The notes beneath the pieces are model-generated. The model was not told the DNA's origin, made no database searches, and saw only the letters and a program-made list of their open reading frames with translations. From contig CAYVFI010000076.1 in assembly GCA_964450955.1 (NCBI GenBank), positions 1 through 7,112 of the forward strand: a stretch of DNA of 7,112 nucleotides, read 5' to 3'. Positions 1-4,681 of the stretch are shown here, piece after piece; position 1 is the first letter of the stretch; each line of letters begins with the position of its first letter. The position numbers and the translations under genes were made by a program. The stretch comes from CAYNWT01 sp964450955 (GTDB lineage: Bacteria; Planctomycetota; Planctomycetia; Planctomycetales; Planctomycetaceae).

Positions 1-52
1 CTGAGTCATCCGTGACCTTCAGTTGTCCGTCGTCGGTCCAACTTCGGTCCAT
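1..52 (-). CDS. Start of a further gene downstream of cas5, cut by the window edge
   Basis: An ATG at position 52, read leftward, opens a frame that stays open to the window edge (17 codons, beginning MDRSWTDDGQLKVTDDS). A GGGAG ribosome binding site lies 7 nt upstream, and the gap from the cas5 stop is only 15 nt, so it looks like the next gene of the same operon. The visible residues are polar and carry no diagnostic motif. In MYXAN-type cas loci the adaptation genes (a Cas4-Cas1 fusion, then Cas2) commonly follow cas5, so one of these is a reasonable guess, but the identity is inferred from gene order only. The real gene is fairly well supported by the binding site and spacing; the function is open. 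Confidence 0.5.
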   Translation of the reverse strand, partial: MDRSWTDDGQLKVTDDS

Positions 53-67
53 GCTTGCTCTCCCGGA

Positions 68-703
68 TTAGTTGTTGAGTATTTGTGGAATGCTCTGTCG
101 CACAGGATCTTGAAGAGGAGCAGGTCCGAAATTTCCTATGGCATATCGCGTTCCAGCCGAACCAACATGGTCCACCCACACCGGCAGCGTCATCCGCCCG
201 CTTTCGGACAGCAGGAACGCGCTAAAGTCATCGGCTGACGGTGGCGAATCGGGATCCAAAAGTGAAACCTGGTCGACAAGGTGGGTGCTTTCGCCAAGTG
301 AGAGGCCACCGAAACGTGAAACTTGTGTTGGATCCGAAATTGCGGCGCGGATTCGGTCTTCAAGTCGCGGTCCGGTCCCCGTTTCATCTGCTGAGTCCAA
401 CCAAATCACCAGCCGAACATCCGTTAGCAACTGTTGGTAGTCCGGACGCGTGTTACCCGATGAACCGAGCGGTTTGCTTTTAACTCGCCAAACCGTCCTT
501 AGCACGACGCTCACATCAGGATCACCGAACCGACCGACCGTGACCCGACACCCCAGGTGCTTTGTTCGGTCCGTTTCGCCGACCATTGCAAGTAGAAAGC
601 CGTAACAGGTTGATGGTGGCGGAATCGCTTCCGTTTCGAGGAATTCCCGCGCATGCCCTTTCCGAAAACAGGCAATCGGCACGGTAACGTAAAGTCCAAT
701 CAT
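68..703 (-). CDS. cas5: Cas5 (DevS-like), type I-MYXAN Cascade subunit
   Basis: 211-residue Cas5/DevS-family protein. In type I effector complexes Cas5 caps the 5' handle of the crRNA and contacts Cas8 and the Cas7 filament; it acts in the cytoplasm. Visible support: an RRM-type N-terminus (MIGLYVTVPIACFR), the Cas5 signature around residues 23-43 (ETEAIPPPSTCYGFLLAMVGE without breaks), a second conserved strand at about 86-102 (RPDYQQLLTDVRLVIWL), and the late Cas5 segment RFGGLSLGESTHLV at 130-143. Length fits DevS-type Cas5 proteins. The ATG at 703 has AAGGAG 7 nt upstream and lies 11 nt after the cas7 stop, so the two genes are co-translated. There is no Cas6-like second half, consistent with a separate cas6 in this locus. 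A Cas5 from another subtype cannot be fully excluded by eye. Confidence 0.88.
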   Translation of the reverse strand: MIGLYVTVPIACFRKGHAREFLETEAIPPPSTCYGFLLAMVGETDRTKHLGCRVTVGRFGDPDVSVVLRTVWRVKSKPLGSSGNTRPDYQQLLTDVRLVIWLDSADETGTGPRLEDRIRAAISDPTQVSRFGGLSLGESTHLVDQVSLLDPDSPPSADDFSAFLLSESGRMTLPVWVDHVGSAGTRYAIGNFGPAPLQDPVRQSIPQILNN

Positions 704-714
704 TGTTTGACTCC

Positions 715-1623
715 TTAACCGGCGATCTGGGCGTCGACGCGTTCACTTGCCTGCGCGATTGCGGCTTTGACGCCCATCACGCTGACACCGGCGGATTCCA
801 TCGCTTTCGCGACTTCTGATGACGTATCGCTGGCACCGAAGACCAGTTCGTCCGCTGCAATATCGCCCGAGTTGATTCGAGCAACCAGAGCTGCGGCGTT
901 GACTGTCTTGCCAGAATCATCTGTACCGAAACAGTAGAGCAGGCGTGGAGCTGGATCTTCAGTAATTCGCAGGATGATGGACTCTGGAGAGAAGTCGAAC
1001 AGGAACCGTCCATGGTTTCCAGCCACCGTTCGCAACCCACCGAGTGCCGTGATAGCTTTCGCGGCTCGTGTACCATCTCTAAGGCGTTCTGGCGTCATCG
1101 CGAAGCCGAACTGGTACCGAGTCGCGTGAACTTCAGTGCCGTACGGAACCGGATTGCTCCCCTTCTTCTGTGCCGATGGCGTTGCACCGGGTGATGCGGC
1201 GTTAAACGTCACGTCACCGGACCACGCGGTCAGAGACACTGCCCGAGTGATTTCGAGTACGGCGCGCCGCACGTTGGCTGAACCGGACTCTCCTTCTTCC
1301 TTCGCCGCTTCTGCGGTCATAAATCCGAGGAGGTCATCATCAATAAATGTGTCACCATTTTTCTTCGCCCATCCTTTAAATTCATGATCTTCCCAGACAT
1401 TTTTGCGCGTGCCTTCGTCCCAGCGCCGGTTGGTTCCTGCGTCTTCAGCGTCGGCCAACAATCTTCTAAGAGCGAACCGAATCGCCTCCGCACTGACTGT
1501 CGAATGCGGTGCACCATGCCAAATCAGCTTTTGCAGTGTTGTGATGTTGCCTTCGGTTTCCGCCCGATTATTGGCGGCTGTTCCGAATGGTGTAACGACA
1601 TTTCCGAATACATGTAGCGACAT
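715..1623 (-). CDS. cas7: Cas7 (Cst2/DevR family), Cascade backbone
   Basis: 302-residue Cas7 of the Cst2/DevR family, the crRNA-binding protein that polymerises along the spacer to form the backbone of the type I effector complex. Visible support: the family N-terminus with VVTPFGTAANNRAETEGN at residues 9-26, then STVSAEAIRFALRR at 41-54, a VHATRYQFGFAMTPERL segment at 165-181, and GGLRTVAGNHGRFLFDF at 195-211 followed by a beta strand. These match the conserved blocks of DevR-type Cas7 in order and spacing, and the length is normal. The ATG at 1623 has AAGGAA about 5 nt upstream. It sits 52 nt after cas8 and 11 nt before cas5, the usual cas8-cas7-cas5 order. In Myxococcus the homologue DevR is also known for a role in fruiting-body development; nothing here shows such a role. 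Confidence 0.93.
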   Translation of the reverse strand: MSLHVFGNVVTPFGTAANNRAETEGNITTLQKLIWHGAPHSTVSAEAIRFALRRLLADAEDAGTNRRWDEGTRKNVWEDHEFKGWAKKNGDTFIDDDLLGFMTAEAAKEEGESGSANVRRAVLEITRAVSLTAWSGDVTFNAASPGATPSAQKKGSNPVPYGTEVHATRYQFGFAMTPERLRDGTRAAKAITALGGLRTVAGNHGRFLFDFSPESIILRITEDPAPRLLYCFGTDDSGKTVNAAALVARINSGDIAADELVFGASDTSSEVAKAMESAGVSVMGVKAAIAQASERVDAQIAG

Positions 1624-1675
1624 TGGTTTCCTTTTGTGTTGAAGTCGTGAGTCTTAAGCGGACCAGTGCCTGGCG

Positions 1676-2080
1676 TCAGGCTGCGTCTGTGGATTCACCG
1701 GCTGTTTCATTTTCGTCATCTATGTCAGACGCGCCTTTTCCCGAATAGCTGGCCAGTCCCAGCAAGGCGAGGTCTCTTGTTTGCTGCCAGCGTGCGTCCG
1801 AAAGCATCGGAAGGATGGATTGCCACTCCTCCTGAAGGACCGTGTTTACACCGGCCCGACTAAAGAGGTCGCACAACGAACGACGAAACTGTTCGGACGT
1901 CTTTGCACCGGCAAACGCAAGTCGCCATCGGTCGTATTCGCCTTTCCATCGTTTCTTCATGGCGACCGGCGCCTTCTTATTTTCGCTGGCGATAATGGCG
2001 TAACGGCGACGAATCGATTCGTGAACCGCATTCACGATTGTTGACTCGCCTGTGTCGTTCCACGGGATGGCTTTGACCAT
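1676..2080 (-). CDS. Possible internally started Cas11 small subunit
   Basis: In type I-B, I-C and I-D systems a small subunit, Cas11, is translated from an internal start in the 3' part of cas8. Here an in-frame ATG at 2080 (codon 410 of cas8) would give a 134-residue protein beginning MVKAIPWNDTGES. It is preceded by AAAGG 10 nt upstream, a little farther than ideal. The product would be mostly helical with many basic and aromatic residues (for example SIRRRYAII, MKKRWKGEYDRWRLAF), and its size fits known internally made Cas11 proteins. No separate cas11 gene is obvious in the operon, although the small ORFs between cas3 and cas6 are alternative candidates. The product is inferred; only the start, spacing and helical composition are seen. 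Confidence 0.4.
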   Translation of the reverse strand: MVKAIPWNDTGESTIVNAVHESIRRRYAIIASENKKAPVAMKKRWKGEYDRWRLAFAGAKTSEQFRRSLCDLFSRAGVNTVLQEEWQSILPMLSDARWQQTRDLALLGLASYSGKGASDIDDENETAGESTDAA

Positions 2081-3307
2081 CTTGTTTAGACCTTTCTTTT
2101 CAAATGAGAGCTTGGTTCTAAGGGGACGTTTGCTGACGGGGTCGATCTTGATAAACAGATCGATGAAGTTCGAGTACCACGGCTGCCTCCGTGCCAGGTT
2201 GGTTGCCACCAGTGGGCGGACGATGCTGTCGATCCAGAAGGACTCTTTCCGCCTGGTGACGACCTTCTTCTTGCCTCTACCTGAAGATTCCTCAACTTCT
2301 CGCGTGACGATGCGAGGACTCAGTTCCGTCAGAGCGATCTTGAATTGATCAAGCGCCGTGTCGGTGGGTGGGTAAATGGTTTCAGTTGCAACTCGCGACT
2401 TCTGCTGTGACGCCCAGGCAGTCGGCTGAAAGGTCATCACGTAGCACGCCGGTAGGTCACCGCGCTGAATCTGATCCTCAGCGAGTACTCTGAGTTGAGT
2501 CTGCAATGCCGCATCGCTGGCAACAGTGATCTGGCAACCGCGTGTGGTCGTTGGAGTCATTGCCTGCCGGACTATGTGGAACTTCCTCAAGTCTTGCACG
2601 TCCGGAACTAACAGAACGCCACTTCCGCGGTTGATCGACAGTGGAAGACAACCCACGATCGCGAAGTACAGGGGCATGGCCAGATGCAGCGGTTCCTCCA
2701 ACTTTGTGGGACCGGAAAATGCGTTGTGTCGCACGACCGCCCCCGGACTAAGTGGCCCAGCAACTTTGATTGGCTTGTTGGCCATTCGGCCTTTGCTGTC
2801 GACCAGATTCTTCCATTCGGTCTGGCGTTTGTATGACTCCAGGACTTTGTATTCGTACTCAATCTCCGCACCCGGGGAGCCATCCGGATTGTACGTCTTT
2901 GTCGTGGCTTTCTTCGCCAGCTTGCGCGTTTGCCCGTGCTGAAGAAAAGTAAGCGTGATACCCAGTTGCAAATAGGCGCGGATCGGTGCAGATGGTGGGC
3001 TGCCGGAATACTGCCCCGGGATGAAGAACAAGTCGTCTTTCACTCGGAACGAATACTCAAAAAGGGCTTTGAACCAGGCACCAGCGTCTTCGGGTTTTCC
3101 GATCTTCAACGTGACTCGCGTTTCATCAATTGTCCAGGGCGGTCCATCCTTGCCCCACTTGCCACCCGGTAGGTCACCTTTGTACTTCCTGAAATCGCGT
3201 TCGAGCGAACGCAGGCAACACACAAGCCCACCCAGCCCTGCGCGATGCATTGGCGTCATGCCCGGCGCGAACAGGTCGAGGGTGAGTGTTGTTTCTGACT
3301 CGGTCAC
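1676..3307 (-). CDS. cas8: Cas8 large subunit, Cmx8-like (type I-MYXAN)
   Basis: 543-residue large subunit of the effector complex, which in type I systems recognises the PAM, helps open the target and recruits Cas3. Large subunits diverge strongly; the best visible family mark is the N-terminal LFAPGMTPMHRAGLGGL (about residues 12-28), typical of Cmx8-like proteins ('...HRAGLGGL'). The position between a Cmx6-type cas6 and a DevR-type cas7 gives further support. The C-terminal ~130 residues are rich in charged helices, as expected for a Cas11-like bundle. The start chosen is GTG at 3307: AAGGAGG lies 6 nt upstream and the GTGA overlaps the cas6 stop by 4 nt. An upstream ATG at 3367 would extend the protein by 20 residues into cas6 and lacks a comparable binding site. 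The extreme C-terminus is acidic (DIDDENETAGESTDAA). Cas8 identity is confident; assignment to Cmx8 rather than another Cas8 group is moderate. Confidence 0.82.
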   Translation of the reverse strand: MTESETTLTLDLFAPGMTPMHRAGLGGLVCCLRSLERDFRKYKGDLPGGKWGKDGPPWTIDETRVTLKIGKPEDAGAWFKALFEYSFRVKDDLFFIPGQYSGSPPSAPIRAYLQLGITLTFLQHGQTRKLAKKATTKTYNPDGSPGAEIEYEYKVLESYKRQTEWKNLVDSKGRMANKPIKVAGPLSPGAVVRHNAFSGPTKLEEPLHLAMPLYFAIVGCLPLSINRGSGVLLVPDVQDLRKFHIVRQAMTPTTTRGCQITVASDAALQTQLRVLAEDQIQRGDLPACYVMTFQPTAWASQQKSRVATETIYPPTDTALDQFKIALTELSPRIVTREVEESSGRGKKKVVTRRKESFWIDSIVRPLVATNLARRQPWYSNFIDLFIKIDPVSKRPLRTKLSFEKKGLNKMVKAIPWNDTGESTIVNAVHESIRRRYAIIASENKKAPVAMKKRWKGEYDRWRLAFAGAKTSEQFRRSLCDLFSRAGVNTVLQEEWQSILPMLSDARWQQTRDLALLGLASYSGKGASDIDDENETAGESTDAA

Positions 3308-3900
3308 AACGATCCTCCTTCTTTCATAGGCACGAAAACTCCGCAGCCAAACCGACGCCGACTCCACATGTCCCCACGCTGCACTGCGATCGACTGCGAT
3401 TCGCTTAGTGAGTTCAGTGTTACCTGGAATCCGACGACATGTTTGCCCTTCACGTTCAGCGTCCGGCGTTTACCGACCCGAATTTGAGAACGACCAATCG
3501 CCAGACCCTCAAGCTTCTTTTCAACCGCAATGTAAAACTCCTGCTCTTCCATGTAGCCCTTGATTGTCACCAGTCGGCTCTTTAGGCACGGCGCTGGCTG
3601 GAGCAAATCAAGCTGTACAACTCCAACTTCGCACTTCGCATTCCCAATCCGTAGGCTCTTTCCGGCAAGTATGAGGCACTCACCGACTCGTTCGGCGTCC
3701 ACTCGGATTCGCAGACGACTCCCTGATCGGAGCTTCATCATCCGATTGCCAAGGACGGTCCCACTAACGGGGTGAATGGCAATCGACGCATCGCCGTGCC
3801 AACACGGTATGTGACGTGCAATTGCAGACGCGAGAAAATACCCGTGATCACACGGAACACTCTCGGTCGTGCTGATTCGAAACGCGGCATCAACAATCAC
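3304..3900 (-). CDS. cas6: Cas6 crRNA endonuclease, Cmx6-like (type I-MYXAN)
   Basis: 198-residue Cas6 of the Cmx6 type, the metal-independent RNase that cuts precursor crRNA in each repeat. Conserved blocks seen in order: VDAAFRIS at residues 3-10, VPCDHGY at 15-21, histidines 30 and 35 in ARHIPCWHG, SRLRIRV at 61-67, LAGKSLRIG at 78-86, SRLVTIKGYM at 108-117, RRTLNVKGKHVVGFQV at 145-160 and the C-terminal glycine-rich FGCGVFVP at 184-191. His19 or one of the following histidines may be the general acid-base residue; this is inferred. The start is GTG at 3900, which overlaps the stop of the preceding ORF as GTGA and has a perfect AAGGAGG 5 nt upstream; the family N-terminus begins right there. 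The gene overlaps cas8 by 4 nt at its end. Confidence 0.9.
   Translation of the reverse strand: MIVDAAFRISTTESVPCDHGYFLASAIARHIPCWHGDASIAIHPVSGTVLGNRMMKLRSGSRLRIRVDAERVGECLILAGKSLRIGNAKCEVGVVQLDLLQPAPCLKSRLVTIKGYMEEQEFYIAVEKKLEGLAIGRSQIRVGKRRTLNVKGKHVVGFQVTLNSLSESQSIAVQRGDMWSRRRFGCGVFVPMKEGGSL
3314..3320 (-). promoter_or_regulatory. Ribosome binding site deciding the cas8 GTG start
   Basis: AAGGAGG sits 6 nt before GTG 3307, in the last codons of cas6. It favours this start over the in-frame ATG 60 nt upstream, which would lie deep in cas6. Confidence 0.8.
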
Positions 3901-4148
3901 GCGAACCTCCTTCGCAATCTCAATGCGACTTGCTTCGCGCGGTTGTAGACTTGTTGTCTGGAGATTCCGTGTTTGGCGGCTAACTCCGCAGGCGTATCTG
4001 GCTTCAACAGACCATTCACAACGAAAAAAGCCTCACGATATGGTTCAGATTCGATGGCCAACGCTTCATGCACTTCCGCCAACCAGATACCGTCTGCTGG
4101 ACTGAGTGTCTGCGACTGAGCGTCGTCGAAGTCACAACTAACCCACAT
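3897..4148 (-). CDS. Small sigma-70 region 4-like helix-turn-helix protein
   Basis: 83-residue protein made almost entirely of a sigma region 4-type helix-turn-helix. Residues 24-46 (LAEVHEALAIESEPYREAFFVVN) resemble the first helices of region 4, and residues 52-82 hold the helix-turn-helix: PAELAAKHG (53-61), turn, recognition helix ISRQQVYNRAKQVALRLRRRF (62-82 with its basic tail). In sigma factors this domain contacts the -35 element and the RNA polymerase beta flap. It overlaps the region 2-like ORF by 11 nt and cas6 by 4 nt. Its ATG has GGGAGGAG 6 nt upstream, so it is a coupled gene and not a leftover. No region 2 is present in this protein. Alternatives are a stand-alone DNA-binding regulator of the cas operon or a structural part of the complex. 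The HTH is well supported; the sigma role is inferred. Confidence 0.7.
   Translation of the reverse strand: MWVSCDFDDAQSQTLSPADGIWLAEVHEALAIESEPYREAFFVVNGLLKPDTPAELAAKHGISRQQVYNRAKQVALRLRRRFA
3906..3912 (-). promoter_or_regulatory. Ribosome binding site deciding the cas6 GTG start
   Basis: A perfect AAGGAGG sits 5 nt before the GTG at 3900, inside the end of the region 4-like ORF. Together with the GTGA stop-start overlap it fixes the cas6 start at 3900. Confidence 0.8.
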
Positions 4149-4404
4149 TTCCGTCTCCTCCCTGTCGCATCACTTGTTGGCTGGTCTCACACAAGATGTT
4201 CATCAGGTGGCACCTCGCGTTGACGGTTATGAACCGACTTGGCTCGCGGATCGGTGTCGCTAGACGACTGACTTGCCGCCGCATCCGCACGAACACCTCA
4301 CCCAAGTGATCTGTAGGGTCAGCGTGAAACCGTCGGGCAAGGCACATCGCACCAAATGACCTACAGTAATCCTCGAGCCTTTTTGCCAATTCTGTTTCAG
4401 TCAT
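4138..4404 (-). CDS. Small sigma-70 region 2-like protein
   Basis: 88-residue protein with the pattern of sigma region 2: a first helix LAKRLEDYCRSFGAMCLARRF (6-26), then DHLGEVFVRMRRQ (32-44), which parallels the 'DlvQEvFlRl' helix that binds the RNA polymerase beta' coiled coil, and PSRFITVNARCHLMNILCE (55-73), which parallels the -10-recognising 'yL..vArN.llD.lR' helices. The usual arginine run after that helix is replaced by CETSQQ, so DNA contacts may differ. The start chosen is ATG at 4404 with GGAGGAG ending 3 nt upstream; an in-frame TTG at 4470 would add 22 residues but has no good binding site. The stop lies 11 nt past the start of the region 4-like ORF, one frame away. Together the pair has about 171 residues, the size of a compact ECF sigma factor. 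The match is by eye to a divergent family. Confidence 0.55.
   Translation of the reverse strand: MTETELAKRLEDYCRSFGAMCLARRFHADPTDHLGEVFVRMRRQVSRLATPIREPSRFITVNARCHLMNILCETSQQVMRQGGDGNVG
4155..4162 (-). promoter_or_regulatory. Strong ribosome binding site inside the region 2-like ORF
   Basis: GGGAGGAG lies 6 nt before the ATG at 4148, within the last codons of the upstream ORF. It decides the start of the region 4-like gene and shows that this gene is independently translated and coupled, rather than being only the tail of a frameshifted single gene. Confidence 0.75.
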
Positions 4405-4501
4405 TGACTCCTCCGATAATCTGACTTCTCGAAGTAACGACGGTGGAATCACTGGGTTTGTAAACCGCAATCTGAAACATTCTTCGAATTACTGTCAGTC
4501 A
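4405..4501 (-). other. 97-nt gap before the sigma-like pair, with small inverted repeats
   Basis: This is the longest non-coding stretch between genes of the operon. It holds two inverted repeats of the same geometry (5-bp arms, 2-nt centre): GGTTT/AAACC at 4455-4466 and ACTTC/GAAGT at 4424-4435. A third, TCATCA/TGATGA with a 3-nt loop at 4499-4513, overlaps the stop of the upstream ORF. No convincing -35/-10 pair or long hairpin with a T-run was seen. It may contain an internal promoter or operator for the sigma-like genes, but short repeats like these also occur by chance. Confidence 0.3.
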
Positions 4502-4681
4502 TCACATTGATGAGACCATTCTTGCGCTGTAACCTAATTGGTCAATGGACTTTTCAAACTCTGCTTGCAGTTCAGGGCCCCAGCACGTCAACACATTACG
4601 CCGATAGGCGTTTAGCACTGATGGCTGACCGTGATTCGTGGCTTCAAGCACGACTACTGTGATGCCGAAAGGCGATTCCAT
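4502..4681 (-). CDS. 59-residue ORF overlapping the cas3 end, function unknown
   Basis: The frame starts at ATG 4681 inside the last codons of cas3 (28-nt overlap) and ends with TGA at 4502-4504. GAGGTG is placed so that GAGG lies 6 nt before the ATG, a good binding site. The protein starts MESPFGITVVVLEATNHG, has a short hydrophobic strand (ITVVVLEA, 7-14) and a probable amphipathic helix PELQAEFEKSIDQLGY (36-51). There is no signal peptide or membrane segment. I do not recognise a family. It fills almost exactly the space between cas3 and the sigma-like pair, and the good start and tight packing suggest a real gene. It could be a partner of the sigma-like proteins or a small subunit of the complex; both are guesses. 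Confidence 0.5.
   Translation of the reverse strand: MESPFGITVVVLEATNHGQPSVLNAYRRNVLTCWGPELQAEFEKSIDQLGYSARMVSSM

Noticed and set aside
1624..1675. Terminator or promoter in the cas8-cas7 gap
   Set aside because: Only a 4-bp CCAG/CTGG hairpin and no T-run; too weak to call.
3308..3367. Longer cas8 from ATG 3367
   Set aside because: It would overlap cas6 by 64 nt without a binding site; the GTG at 3307 has AAGGAGG and the GTGA coupling.
4405..4470. N-terminal extension of the region 2-like ORF to a TTG codon at 4470
   Set aside because: No good binding site before the TTG, while the ATG at 4404 has GGAGGAG just upstream; the extra 22 residues add nothing of the sigma pattern.
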